A DNA stretch of 35,905 nt from an uncultured Bacteroidia bacterium. GTDB lineage: Bacteria > Bacteroidota > Bacteroidia > Bacteroidales > Prolixibacteraceae. The notes beneath the pieces are model-generated. The model saw only the letters and a program-made list of their open reading frames with translations, searched no databases and was not told the DNA's origin. The stretch spans positions 1 to 35,905 of the forward strand of contig CAIVCR010000029.1 of the NCBI GenBank assembly GCA_903904515.1. Direction: 5' to 3'. A program made the position numbers and the translations under genes. Below, one piece after another: positions 8,044 through 16,764 of this stretch (positions within the stretch are counted from its first letter, which is position 1; every line of letters starts with the position of its first letter).

Positions 8044-9210
8044 CTAGATCTTCAGCTTTATCTTCAGTTTTCCCAGCAGGGCGGTTATTCCAATAATTAT
8101 CATTGTATAAATAAATGATTTTCCGAGTCCGATAACACCGGTTTTTAGAAATGCCGGAAGTGTGAAGGCAAAAGTGGCAATGCTGTAATAAACGTAGGGG
8201 ATAAGATAACAGGTCAGCGTACTTGTTCCCGCAGGGCTGATCCATCGAACCCAATCGCTTTTCCCCTTCAGGTCAATCAGAAAATAGACCAGTGCAAAAA
8301 CACCAAACGCGATGCCGTTGCATAAAAATACCCACGTTGGGGTAGCGTGAATTTTTGAGATAATGAAAAAATTTCTCAGAATAAAACCTGCTGCGATCAT
8401 TAAAATGGCAATGCCAAGGTATTGTATGGGTAGTTTGAGCCGTTTTTCAGCCGTTTTTGCCCGGTCAATTAACAGAGTAGCAGCAATTCCTGCAAAGGCA
8501 AATCCCTGAAATGCGCCACCTCCTGGAATCGGAGTATGGAACCATCGTGCCTGTTCGGCTATATTCAGGAATGTAAATAGTATCCAGCTGGCAATCAGAT
8601 AGATGGGAGATTTTCGTGCAAAAAGGTAGATTGACGCCGTAATCAGGTAGGTCCACCCGATCAGTCCCAGAATTCCCCACCATGAGGGGGTCATGAACGA
8701 AGTACCATCCTTGCCACCTCTGAAAATGACAAAAAGCAGAATAAGTATCAATACTCCGGTTATTTGCAAGGCGAGGTAGAGGTGCTTTTTCCAATCTGTG
8801 GCTTTTGGATAGAGATTCCATCTGAGGAAAAATGCAAGTACCATTATTATTTCAAACCATTCTTTGCTAATTCCTGATGCTGTTGCATTGAGATGATCAA
8901 TATTAACGGTAAAAAATCCCATAACCAGCAACGAAAGCGAACGAAGAATAATATGGGCTAAAATCTGCCGGTTAGTCTCCCCTTTAGCCAGACGATTGCG
9001 TATGGCGTAGGGTACTGACATCCCTACTATAAATAAGAAACAAGGGAAAATAATATCTGAAAATCCCAGAAAATCCTGATCGGCATGCGCATGTTCAAGC
9101 CACAACGGGATACCCGTCAACGACCAGAAATCATTCACAAAAATCATGAGCATCATCGTGATGGCCCGAAATACATCGATAGAAAAGATACGGTTTTGTT
9201 GTTCGTTCAT
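8044..9210 (-). CDS. HGSNAT/NagX-like membrane acyltransferase (DUF5009-type)
   Basis: A 388-residue membrane protein with about ten hydrophobic helices. The opening SIDVFRAITMMLMIFVND and the next block DFLGFSDIIFPCFLFIVGMS are the hallmarks of the family that includes heparan-alpha-glucosaminide N-acetyltransferase and bacterial NagX/YeiB-like proteins; human HGSNAT moves acetyl groups from cytosolic acetyl-CoA to glucosamine across a membrane. The bacterial proteins are poorly characterised. The start was placed at the ATG complementary to 9208-9210; a more upstream in-frame start would add ten residues with no family support. It lies downstream of the GH20-like gene on the same strand with a 182-bp gap holding a hairpin, so they may be one transcript. 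Context suggests amino-sugar handling; the substrate is not shown. Confidence 0.8.
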   Translation of the reverse strand: MNEQQNRIFSIDVFRAITMMLMIFVNDFWSLTGIPLWLEHAHADQDFLGFSDIIFPCFLFIVGMSVPYAIRNRLAKGETNRQILAHIILRSLSLLVMGFFTVNIDHLNATASGISKEWFEIIMVLAFFLRWNLYPKATDWKKHLYLALQITGVLILILLFVIFRGGKDGTSFMTPSWWGILGLIGWTYLITASIYLFARKSPIYLIASWILFTFLNIAEQARWFHTPIPGGGAFQGFAFAGIAATLLIDRAKTAEKRLKLPIQYLGIAILMIAAGFILRNFFIISKIHATPTWVFLCNGIAFGVFALVYFLIDLKGKSDWVRWISPAGTSTLTCYLIPYVYYSIATFAFTLPAFLKTGVIGLGKSFIYTMIIIGITALLGKLKIKLKI

Positions 9211-9294
9211 GATTTGATGAAATTTGATCTGTAATAACAAATGATGATGTCCGTTTTTATGTTGTTTAAAATTAATTCAGAACCATTTTCTACC

Positions 9295-9310
9295 TCCGCC
9301 AGTTGGCGGA
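9295..9310. repeat. GC-rich palindrome between two minus-strand genes
   Basis: TCCGCC-AGTT-GGCGGA is a perfect 6-bp stem in an AT-rich 182-bp gap between the GH20-like and acetyltransferase genes. Such TCCGCCA/TGGCGGA palindromes recur in Bacteroidota genomes as I recall, so it may be a dispersed repeat or an mRNA stability element. On the transcribed strand it lies about 85 bases ahead of the acetyltransferase start. The short direct repeats just beyond the GH20-like stop (GAATGAA-type units, 9385-9412) are low-complexity. Confidence 0.5.
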
Positions 9311-9392
9311 TGCCTGACTGCACTTTAGTTGATATCCGACAATAAATTTTTCTAATTACTTATTTGGTAATATTCCTTAATTCTTTCATTCT

Positions 9393-10493
9393 TCATTCCT
9401 TCATTCCTTTCTGAATCGTATCAAACATCGTTTTAAAACAATTGGCCTGTGTGTTTTGATCTGCCTTGGGATTTGTTTTACGGCCATAAAACTCATCCAA
9501 AAACTGACCTGCACCAGACCATACTGTTTGCATCATCCCCTGAAATCGTTCTTTCATCTCCGGAGTTACAGATGCCCTAAAACGGTACATATCCTCGGTC
9601 TGTCTGACTGCATTGAGAGGCATCCGCCAGGGGCATGTTATCACACTGAAACCTTTAGTCGCAAAATAGGCGGGTGTCTGATCCGGGCGCTCATAATGCC
9701 AGTCGCAAATCATTACGTCTTTGGATATCAGATCAATAGATTTGTGTGTATTGTTCATGCTTGCCTCCCACATTCCCAATCCGGTTGTTTTACCATCAAG
9801 TAGCCTGTCGCCCCAAATCCACAACTGGCGGTTTTTTAGAGCGAGATGGTTACGGATCAGGTTTACTTCGCCGGCAAATAATTCCGCTTTGTCTTTTCCG
9901 GAGCATCTCGGGCATTGCTCTTCTCCGATATAAAATACCTCATCCATACCAGCATGGAAGGCATCAGACTCAAAAACATCACATATCTCATCGACCAATG
10001 CAAAAACAATGTTATGGAGATCGGGATGAAGCGGGCAATAACTTTTGCAATATAACCCGTCGGCATTGGGCCACTTATATGTGTCGGGCATTTTCACCTG
10101 TGGGGTCTCGTCAAACTGAGGATATACACTTAGTAATCTCGTTGTTTTGGAAGCCCATGACTGATGCCCGAGCAGGTTTATCTGCGGGATTAGCCGAATC
10201 TGATTTTTATGGCAGATTTCAACCATTTTTTTTATATTCCCTTTGGAAAGAGCTGTCGAATCGCGGAGCTCGGGATGCGTTTCAAACTGATAATTAAAGT
10301 CGATCCTAAGAATCAGTGTATTTACTTTTCTTGGTGCCAATTCTTCACCAATGAATTTAATAAATTCATCAACCTCTGCAGGTTTAGGGGCGCCAATGCA
10401 AAACCCTCTTACAGGTAGTGCGTTCTGAGCAAATCCCAAAAATCCGGTAAAAAGGAGCAAAAGAACAATTCCAACCGCTATTATTTTTGACAT
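9393..10493 (-). CDS. secreted GH20-like beta-N-acetylhexosaminidase family protein
   Basis: The protein has a signal peptide (hydrophobic residues 4-21, then FAQ) and a TIM-barrel domain of about 340 residues. The block HAGMDEVFY places Asp184-Glu185 where GH20 enzymes keep the Asp-Glu pair used in substrate-assisted hydrolysis of N-acetylhexosaminides, and NLLGHQSW (residues 106-113) matches the family's substrate-binding loop. The usual N-terminal GH20b domain is absent and the size is below that of typical GH20 enzymes, so it belongs to a short divergent branch. A CxxC (EQCPRC, residues 192-197) is unusual. It is divergent from the regulator at 10695 and upstream of the acetyltransferase. 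Activity on GlcNAc- or GalNAc-containing glycans is likely but unproved. Confidence 0.75.
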   Translation of the reverse strand: MSKIIAVGIVLLLLFTGFLGFAQNALPVRGFCIGAPKPAEVDEFIKFIGEELAPRKVNTLILRIDFNYQFETHPELRDSTALSKGNIKKMVEICHKNQIRLIPQINLLGHQSWASKTTRLLSVYPQFDETPQVKMPDTYKWPNADGLYCKSYCPLHPDLHNIVFALVDEICDVFESDAFHAGMDEVFYIGEEQCPRCSGKDKAELFAGEVNLIRNHLALKNRQLWIWGDRLLDGKTTGLGMWEASMNNTHKSIDLISKDVMICDWHYERPDQTPAYFATKGFSVITCPWRMPLNAVRQTEDMYRFRASVTPEMKERFQGMMQTVWSGAGQFLDEFYGRKTNPKADQNTQANCFKTMFDTIQKGMKE

Positions 10494-10618
10494 GACTTAT
10501 GATGGTTAAATTTAGAACAGTAAAACTGGCGAAAATTCCTTTTGTTGGCAAGGACTTAAGTAAGAAATGTAAAAAGATTTTTAACCGCCTGGGAGAGCTA
10601 TTGAGTAAGAGATTTCCC

Positions 10619-10647
10619 TTTGCCGAATCACTTTTAGAATATATTTG
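10619..10647 (+). promoter_or_regulatory. probable promoter of the AraC/TolB/TPR regulator
   Basis: TTTG at 10619-10622 and TATATTTG at 10640-10647 match the Bacteroidota -33 and -7 elements with a 17-base spacer, slightly short of the common 19-21. Transcription would start near 10654, about 40 bases before the ATG at 10695. Confidence 0.5.
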
Positions 10648-10660
10648 CGAATCACTTTTA
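10624..10660. repeat. 13-bp perfect direct repeat, candidate operator
   Basis: CGAATCACTTTTA occurs at 10624-10636 and again at 10648-10660, a 24-bp period. The copies flank the -7 element TATATTTG in the region between the GH20-like gene and the divergent AraC-type gene. AraC-family proteins commonly bind tandem direct repeats spaced by about two helical turns, so this is a good candidate for an autoregulatory site. Confidence 0.55.
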
Positions 10661-10694
10661 ATTTTCGTATATTTATCTGCATAAAATTGGGGTC

Positions 10695-12671
10695 ATGAAT
10701 GATGTGTCTTCAATTAATCAACTAGTAATTTCAAAATTTACTGAAATTATCCATGCCAATCTGGAGCAGGAAAATTTCGGAGTATATGAATTAGCGGTTA
10801 CAGCAGGGATGAGCCGCTCGTCTGTAAACCGAAAGTTGAAGACTTGCCTGGGAAAGTCAACTTCACAGTTTATTCGAGAGGTAAGGCTTAAGAGGGCAAT
10901 GGAATTATTGCAATCTGATTTAGCTACTGCTGCAGAGATTTCCTTTAAGGTTGGGTTTAATAGTCCAACCTATTTTAATTTTTGTTTTCATCAGTATTAT
11001 GGATTTCCTCCGGGAGAGGTGAAAAAAAGAATTCTTCTGGACCCGGAACTAACCGATGACCTTAAGGTGTCAATCCCCGATCAGGCAAACGATATTCCTA
11101 CAGTTAAAGCTTCAGGGTTAACTGATCGGACAGTTTTTAGCCGGCAAAATCTCATCGAGGGGTTAACGATAATTGGAGCTTTTCTTTGCCTGACCTTATT
11201 TTGGTATTTTTTATTTTTCAGGCAAGCCACCATGTTGGATGTTCCGCGATTGAAGGAGCGTGATAAATCACTTGTAGTTCTCCCCTTTAAAAATCTGAGT
11301 GATAATCCTGAAAATCAGTATTTTGCTTATGGCATAATGGAAGATATAATGAATCAGCTTTTCAAAATCAGGGAATTAAAGGTTGTTTCACGCACTACGG
11401 GAGATAATTTTCGGAACGGGACACTTTCTGCCAGCGAAATATCGCATCGATTAGGGGTTAATTTCATACTTGAGGGTAGCGTACAGCAGCATGATAATAA
11501 GGTGAGAATCATTGTGCAGCTCATTGACGGCCGTTACGACAGACATGTCTGGTCTGAGAAATATGATTGTGAAATAGCCGATATATTTATGGTTCAGAGT
11601 ACAATAGCTAAGCAGATAGCCGATGAACTTCAGACGGTGCTGTCAACTTCTGAAATTGAACGGATTAATAAGGTTCCTACAAAGAACATGGAGGCTTATA
11701 ATTTGTATTTGAAAGGTCGTTTTAATTGGATCAGGATGTCGGAGGAGGGACTTGAAAAATGCATCTCCTTTTTTGAAATGGCTCTTGCGGCTGACCCTAA
11801 CTATGCCCTTGCTTATTCCGGACTCGCGGACGCTTATTATATTCAGACCAGATGGGGATGGTCATCCGGTTTTAAGGGGTATTTAAAAGCCAGGGAGTGT
11901 GCGCTCAGAGCACTGGAACTCGACAACAAACTGGGGGAGGCCCATGCAACCCTGGGGGCTGTTTTATGCTGGAACGATTGGAATTGGAGCGAGGCTCAAA
12001 AAGAATTCAACAAGGCACTGGAATTTAATCCCAATAGTGCCAAGATTCATCAGTACTTTTCTGAATATCTTGATATTATCGGCAATAACATCGAAGCACG
12101 GCAACAGATTAATTTATCGCTTAAGCTAGATCCTGCCTCCCCTGCAGCTTACTTTCTAAGCGCCCTTTATTATTACCACGAAGGTAAGTTTGATGAGTCT
12201 TTAATAAATTTCAGAAAAGTTGAACAGCTTGGGGGTGATACAATGGCGATCTACTGGAATTATTTTAATATTTTTTATTGGAAAAATGATGCTTCAAAAG
12301 CTTCAGAAGTGCTTCAGAAAATCTCATCCTTAAAACCACCGGAAGAAGGAAATAGTTTCAAAGTTTTGGAGGTTAGCAATTATTCCAAAATAAATGAATT
12401 GCTCAAACAGCTGATTGATTCAGAACTAAAAAAAACAGAACCGGCACCTTTGTTTTTGGCTAAATGGTATGCGATGTCAGGAAAAAAAACGGAGTCATTG
12501 AAGTGGCTCGGAAAATCATTGGAAATGCATTTGCCGGGACTTCCCGGAATTAACAATGATCCCGATTTTGAACTATTACGCAGGGAACCCAGGTTTAAAG
12601 AGATCATCAAAAAAATGGGATTGTCAGAATATTACAATCTCAAAGTTCCAATAAAGTTGAAAGCTAAATAG
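10695..12671 (+). CDS. membrane-anchored AraC-type regulator with TolB/FlgO-like domain and TPRs
   Basis: Residues 10-112 form an AraC-type double helix-turn-helix; the second half (AAEISFKVGFNSPTYFNFCF) ends with YYGFPPGE, the usual family close. A single membrane helix spans about 157-175. Residues 190-318 (KSLVVLPFKNLSDNPENQYF through HVWSEKYD) resemble the TolB N-terminal/FlgO domain that precedes TPRs in CadC-like regulators, and residues 333 to about 560 contain TPR-like repeats (ALAADPNYALAYSGLADAYY and similar). The topology would put the DNA-binding domain in the cytoplasm and the sensor part outside. It diverges from the GH20-like gene and has a direct repeat over its promoter, so control of that gene and of itself is the simplest idea. 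The signal is unknown. Confidence 0.85.
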   Translation: MNDVSSINQLVISKFTEIIHANLEQENFGVYELAVTAGMSRSSVNRKLKTCLGKSTSQFIREVRLKRAMELLQSDLATAAEISFKVGFNSPTYFNFCFHQYYGFPPGEVKKRILLDPELTDDLKVSIPDQANDIPTVKASGLTDRTVFSRQNLIEGLTIIGAFLCLTLFWYFLFFRQATMLDVPRLKERDKSLVVLPFKNLSDNPENQYFAYGIMEDIMNQLFKIRELKVVSRTTGDNFRNGTLSASEISHRLGVNFILEGSVQQHDNKVRIIVQLIDGRYDRHVWSEKYDCEIADIFMVQSTIAKQIADELQTVLSTSEIERINKVPTKNMEAYNLYLKGRFNWIRMSEEGLEKCISFFEMALAADPNYALAYSGLADAYYIQTRWGWSSGFKGYLKARECALRALELDNKLGEAHATLGAVLCWNDWNWSEAQKEFNKALEFNPNSAKIHQYFSEYLDIIGNNIEARQQINLSLKLDPASPAAYFLSALYYYHEGKFDESLINFRKVEQLGGDTMAIYWNYFNIFYWKNDASKASEVLQKISSLKPPEEGNSFKVLEVSNYSKINELLKQLIDSELKKTEPAPLFLAKWYAMSGKKTESLKWLGKSLEMHLPGLPGINNDPDFELLRREPRFKEIIKKMGLSEYYNLKVPIKLKAK

Positions 12672-12961
12672 AGAGACCGGCTGATATCTGTCATTTAAAT
12701 TTTAAGTTTTTTAAGGCCTTTGTAAAATTTTAAAGATCATTCAATCATAAAGTGAGCGAAGAAAAATAACGAAATTTCTGGTATTTTATTTTGTTGCCAA
12801 TAAAGTATTGAGGAATGTAAAAAAACAAAATAATATAAATATCACAAAATTTATTTTGGGCTCTTATATTTTATTTATTTTCGGGTACAATTGGGACTTG
12901 AAATAATTCTCTTTACTAAAGAGGATTATTATTATCATTGTAATACCCTAAATGCCTGAAT

Positions 12962-14167
12962 ATGATTCTTCCGGGAATTCCTAAAGATGAGCCGAAGCGA
13001 TTGGATGCCTTACTGGCATATTCAATCTTAGATACTATGCCTGAACCTGAATATGATGATATTACTTACCTGGCATCGCAGATCTGCGGAACTCCTATAT
13101 CACTGATTAGCCTCGTTGACGACAAAAGACAATGGTTTAAGTCCCATCATGGTCTTGATGCCACAGAAACACCCAGAGAACTTGCATTTTGTGCTCATGC
13201 GATAAATGACAAGAATAATATATTCATTGTTGCCGACTCCAGGGAAGACGAACGGTTTTATGACAATCCGCTGGTTACCGATAATCCACATGTTATTTTT
13301 TACGCTGGTATCCCCTTGGTTAATAGAGAAGGGTATGCATTGGGAACCCTTTGTGTTATCGACAACGAGCCAAAATTTCTCAATGAATTTCAGCTGAAAG
13401 CGTTGACAGCTTTGTCTAATCAGATCATCAGCTTGTTTGAACTAAGAAAAATAACGTCAGAACTTCAGATAAAAGCTTTTGAGGCAGAGGCTCAGAATAA
13501 GGTCCTGGAGAAATTTGCCGGGACAGCTGCACATGATATTAAATCGCCCCTGGCAACAATTGTTATGATTGCAAATCATATTGAAAATCAATACTCTAAA
13601 AATTTAGGGGCGGATGGGCTGAAATATATTAAGATGATCAATACTTCTGCCGATTCTCTGATACATATTATAGATGGCATTTTAAATTATAGTCAGAATA
13701 CAAAGGTACTCTCCGAAGATAAACAGCAACTGAATGTATGGTCTTTAGTGCGTGATATCATAAAATTGGTAGATCCTAAGAGATTGGTTGAATTCGGTTA
13801 TGGTTTCGAAAATCATATTTCTATTTACACCAATAAAGTGGCATTGGAACAGATATTTTTAAACTTACTGGTCAATGCCATCAAATACAATGATAAAAAA
13901 GAGTGCCGAATAACTATTGCAATGACTGATCATGGTGATTTTGTAATGTTTAATGTTATCGATAATGGTCCGGGAATTAAAAGAGAGGATCAGGATAGGG
14001 TATTAGAAATTTTTGAAACGGCATCATTAACTGATAAATCGGGGGATAAAGGTACGGGCATCGGTCTGGCAACAGTAAAATCGTTGGTTGAAGGTCTGGG
14101 CGGAACAATCAGGCTGACTTCTGAAATTGGTCTGGGGACTAATTTTGAATTTACCATCCGGAAATAG
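12962..14167 (+). CDS. soluble GAF-domain sensor histidine kinase
   Basis: A GAF domain (about residues 20-160, including SLVDDKRQWFKS and the FYAGIPLV block) is followed by a short coiled linker and a histidine kinase core. The H-box AAHDIKSPLATI places the phosphorylated residue at His191; NLLVNAIKYN is the N-box, DNGPGI the first glycine box and GTGIGLA the second. There is no membrane segment, so it senses a cytoplasmic signal. No response regulator is adjacent. The 290-bp region before it is AT-rich and holds no gene I can support, only a short CTCTTT-ACT-AAAGAG hairpin at 12909-12923. An orphan Hpt protein at 24448-24795 could belong to the same relay, but nothing in the sequence links them. 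Confidence 0.9.
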   Translation: MILPGIPKDEPKRLDALLAYSILDTMPEPEYDDITYLASQICGTPISLISLVDDKRQWFKSHHGLDATETPRELAFCAHAINDKNNIFIVADSREDERFYDNPLVTDNPHVIFYAGIPLVNREGYALGTLCVIDNEPKFLNEFQLKALTALSNQIISLFELRKITSELQIKAFEAEAQNKVLEKFAGTAAHDIKSPLATIVMIANHIENQYSKNLGADGLKYIKMINTSADSLIHIIDGILNYSQNTKVLSEDKQQLNVWSLVRDIIKLVDPKRLVEFGYGFENHISIYTNKVALEQIFLNLLVNAIKYNDKKECRITIAMTDHGDFVMFNVIDNGPGIKREDQDRVLEIFETASLTDKSGDKGTGIGLATVKSLVEGLGGTIRLTSEIGLGTNFEFTIRK

Positions 14168-14207
14168 GGATGAAAACTAATTGGATAGAAATTATCCTTG
14201 ATTGAAT

Positions 14208-14240
14208 AGCCCCTGTGGATTTTTAAAATCTACAGGGGCT
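14208..14240. terminator. bidirectional terminator between convergent genes
   Basis: A 16-bp stem (AGCCCCTGTGGATTTT against AAAATCTACAGGGGCT, with one G-U pair) separated by a single T sits between the histidine kinase and the convergent kinase gene. GC-rich base and symmetric position suit a terminator serving both strands. Confidence 0.75.
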
Positions 14241-14284
14241 TTATCAATTAGGTAATCGATTATTCTTATTTATTTTGTAAGCCC

Positions 14285-15379
14285 TTAGCTCTTATTAACA
14301 ATCCCTTCCATCACTGCTCTGTTTTCTTCCAGAACCTCAAGATAGCGGATTTGTGCCTTTGTTCTTACCAGGTTATGTCCTTCGTAATCTGTTTTATAGT
14401 AGGTATCACCATTGAGGTAGTCCGTAAAAAACCGCATTGCCTGCTCCCAGGCCATATAACGGCACGAAAAGGGGAGTTGATCAATCTCTGCTTTAGTGAG
14501 GAATGTTTTTGCTTCCGAGAGATATCCCTGGGTAAACGCTTCGTAGATCTCCTGATTAAAGACAATTTTTTCGAGATCGGGCTCATCCTCCGGGGCTTTG
14601 TTTCCCAACGTGCGGATTGCATCCCCAAAATCGTAAAGGGCAGAACCTGGCATTACAGTGTCAAGATCAATAATGCAGAGTGCGTTATTATCCTGATCGA
14701 AGAGAATATTATTGATTTTCGTATCATTATGGGTGATCCTCAATGGTAATGTTTTGTCATTAAGACCACGCTGAAGAGCCGTCATTTCAGTTGATCTGTC
14801 AAGAATTTTATTGATTAACAATTGGTTTTCGTTAACCCTTTCGGCTATATCCTGAGAAATTGACAACTTAAAATCGTTTAGTCGGGATATCCCATTGTGG
14901 AAATTAGGAATAGTTTCGATAAGCATCTCCCCCGAAAGATCAGCAAGTTGTTGCTGGAAATGGCCAAAAGCGCGTGCAGCCCTGAAGGCCTGTTCCGGTC
15001 TTTGTATGTTCTCAACAACACGGCAATCGGCAATGAACTGAAATAGAGTCCAGTAATTTCCCTCTGCGTCATTGACAAACATTTGTCCGTCCTTTGCTGC
15101 AATATAGGTCATTACTTTCCGGTCGACCTCAGCTACACCTTCAGCAATAAGCTTCCTCCGGATATGATCGGTCGTGATGACAATATTTTTCATCATCCCG
15201 GGAACATTCTTGAAGATTTTATGGTTTTTGCGCTGAAGCATATAATCAGGCGCCTCTTCAGGTATAGTTTTTACCAAATAGGTGTCATTGATATGCCCTG
15301 TTCCATATGCAGCTATCTCTTTGATAGTTAAATTAATATCGAAATTGGAAACCAGTTCGCGAAATAATGGGTTATTCAT
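14285..15379 (-). CDS. N-acetylhexosamine 1-kinase-like phosphotransferase (NahK/APH family)
   Basis: The protein has the aminoglycoside-phosphotransferase kinase fold. It shows the nucleotide-binding loop GTGHINDTYLV (about residues 27-37), the catalytic loop ITHNDTKINNILFD with Asp219, and the metal-binding IIDLDTVMPG with Asp238/Asp240. These match Bifidobacterium NahK, which makes GlcNAc-1-P or GalNAc-1-P from the free sugar and ATP. The 364-residue length fits. It follows the nucleotidyltransferase by 51 bases on the same strand, which supports a two-step route from free sugar to sugar-1-P to nucleotide sugar. The exact sugar is inferred, not shown. Confidence 0.82.
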   Translation of the reverse strand: MNNPLFRELVSNFDINLTIKEIAAYGTGHINDTYLVKTIPEEAPDYMLQRKNHKIFKNVPGMMKNIVITTDHIRRKLIAEGVAEVDRKVMTYIAAKDGQMFVNDAEGNYWTLFQFIADCRVVENIQRPEQAFRAARAFGHFQQQLADLSGEMLIETIPNFHNGISRLNDFKLSISQDIAERVNENQLLINKILDRSTEMTALQRGLNDKTLPLRITHNDTKINNILFDQDNNALCIIDLDTVMPGSALYDFGDAIRTLGNKAPEDEPDLEKIVFNQEIYEAFTQGYLSEAKTFLTKAEIDQLPFSCRYMAWEQAMRFFTDYLNGDTYYKTDYEGHNLVRTKAQIRYLEVLEENRAVMEGIVNKS

Positions 15380-15430
15380 AAATAGTAGATTTTAATTGTG
15401 TAGCTAATTTAATATTGTTACTCCATTATG

Positions 15431-16330
15431 TCAGATCCAAAGATTCTGTGGATATGCGCCAGATTCAATGAGCTCTTTAATCCGCTGTTGGACAAACGGT
15501 TTATCTTCCTTGTAAGTCACTCCAAACCAGGGTGAATCACATTGCAGAACTTTTGTCCTGATCGTCCCATTTACGATGTTATCGTTTATTAACAGAGGTA
15601 TGAAGTATTCCGATTTTAATTCACCCCCCTGGTGCACAAGAAAATCTTTAAAGCCCTGGTTAAGGTAATTAAATACATTTGGTTTGAGTCCCCAGAAATT
15701 CATCGAGACAGGGGTATTCTCCTCAAGTTTGAAACGATCGTCATTTTCGTAATAGAAAATACCGTCCTCATCCCGTTTGATTTTAGTCCTCTCAACGACA
15801 GTAGTCAGATTACCATTTTCGTCCGTATTACAGACTCCCCGCGAAACGGTACCAAATTCCGAAAGGGTGTTGGCAACATTATAACCAACCATTGAATATT
15901 CATTATCATCTGTTGAGGAAGTCAGGAATTCATCCATTACCCGATAGGCTGCGCTTCCATAAAAATCATCGGCATTGATTACTGCCATTGGTTCATGCAC
16001 AACCGTTTCTGCCATCAGTGTTGCGTGGGCAGTTCCCCAGGGCTTTTCTCTCTCCGGATTAACAACTGATCCTGCAGGTATTTTATCCAACGATTGGTAT
16101 ACATAACCAACTTCAATCCGATTTGCAAGTTTGGGCTCGAATTTTGCTTTGAACTCTTGTGCAAAATCGGTCCGAATTACAAAAATGACTTTCCCAAATC
16201 CTGCTCTTATGGCATCATAGAGTGAATAATCGATTATGGCTTCTCCATTTGGACCAACTTCATCGAGTTGCTTGAGCCCGCCATAACGACTGCCCATTCC
16301 GGCTGCAAGAATTACTAAGGTTGGTTTCAT
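15431..16330 (-). CDS. sugar-1-phosphate nucleotidyltransferase
   Basis: The Rossmann-like nucleotidyltransferase signature LAAGMGSRYGGLKQ (residues 8-21) binds the nucleotide, and INADDFYG (about residues 119-126) supplies the metal-binding aspartates. The 299-residue size matches UTP- or dTTP-dependent sugar-1-phosphate transferases without the C-terminal beta-helix of GlmU. It is the first gene of a two-gene unit with the NahK-like kinase, so it probably activates the kinase product, giving for example UDP-GlcNAc or UDP-GalNAc. A near-consensus promoter precedes it. Nucleotide and sugar specificity cannot be read with certainty. Confidence 0.82.
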   Translation of the reverse strand: MKPTLVILAAGMGSRYGGLKQLDEVGPNGEAIIDYSLYDAIRAGFGKVIFVIRTDFAQEFKAKFEPKLANRIEVGYVYQSLDKIPAGSVVNPEREKPWGTAHATLMAETVVHEPMAVINADDFYGSAAYRVMDEFLTSSTDDNEYSMVGYNVANTLSEFGTVSRGVCNTDENGNLTTVVERTKIKRDEDGIFYYENDDRFKLEENTPVSMNFWGLKPNVFNYLNQGFKDFLVHQGGELKSEYFIPLLINDNIVNGTIRTKVLQCDSPWFGVTYKEDKPFVQQRIKELIESGAYPQNLWI

Positions 16331-16373
16331 GTATCTCTTAAATTGTTTAATAGCGTTTAATTAAAAAGGCAGA

Positions 16374-16404
16374 CAAAAATATTTAAATTTACCTGTTTAT
16401 CAAA
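16374..16404 (-). promoter_or_regulatory. consensus Bacteroidota promoter of the nucleotidyltransferase-kinase unit
   Basis: On the minus strand TTTG (complement of 16401-16404) is followed by exactly 19 bases and then TATTTTTG (complement of 16374-16381), which matches TTTG-N19-TAnnTTTG. Transcription would begin near 16367 and leave a leader of about 37 nt before the ATG. Confidence 0.7.
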
Positions 16405-16450
16405 ATATTTTGGACCCGGATTCGAAGGGTAAGGTGCAAGCAGAATTAAG

Positions 16451-16531
16451 TTATGAGATATGAGTTATAAATTATGAGTTAAGAGTTATGAGTTATAAAT
16501 TATGAGTTAAGAGTTATGAGTTATAAATTAT
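16451..16531. repeat. tandem GAGTTAT-rich repeat array, left arm
   Basis: From 16462 the 14-mers GAGTTATAAATTAT and GAGTTAAGAGTTAT alternate, giving 2.5 copies of a 28-bp unit to 16531; a degenerate partial copy precedes it. Reverse-complement relatives of the same motif recur at 16765-16817, so this array is one arm of a large inverted repeat. Confidence 0.85.
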
Positions 16532-16593
16532 TTACTTATCCTCACTCAGAACTTAAGTTATGGAAAAGATATAATGTATTACTTAAAATTCTA

Positions 16594-16745
16594 ATTTTCT
16601 CCTTTTTGACCCCTCTAAATCTCCCCAAAGGGGAGACATATGGCCAGCAATCTATACCTTACTCCCCTTTAAGGCTGCTGAGCGAAGCCGAAGCAAGGGG
16701 TTGGGGGAGGTCTGGGTTGGGGGAGGTCAAAAGAGAAAAATATTA
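16594..16745. mobile_element. MITE-like or REP-like palindromic element of Bacteroidota type
   Basis: Imperfect terminal inverted repeats (left TTTTCTCCTTTTTGACC, right complement TTTTTCTCTTTTGACC) bound about 150 bp with no plausible gene. Inside is a perfect hairpin CTCCCC-AAA-GGGGAG at 16621-16635, and a tandem GGTTGGGGGAGGTC-type motif near 16699-16728. The pattern CCCTCTAAATCTCCCC...GGGGAG resembles, from memory, a non-coding repeat scattered through many Bacteroidota genomes. No transposase is present. Confidence 0.55.
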
Positions 16746-16764
16746 ATTACGACATTATATTGTT

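Noticed and set aside
10499-10684. A 61-codon open frame in the divergent region before the AraC-type gene
   Set aside because: Lys-rich sequence with no family features; it contains the promoter and the direct repeat of the next gene and ends 10 bases before its start.
16451-16531. Possible CRISPR array
   Set aside because: The 14/28-bp units are directly contiguous with no unique spacers, and no cas genes are present.
16516-16746. A 76-codon open frame inside the repeat island
   Set aside because: It translates tandem repeats and the palindromic element; the protein is low-complexity and repeat-derived.
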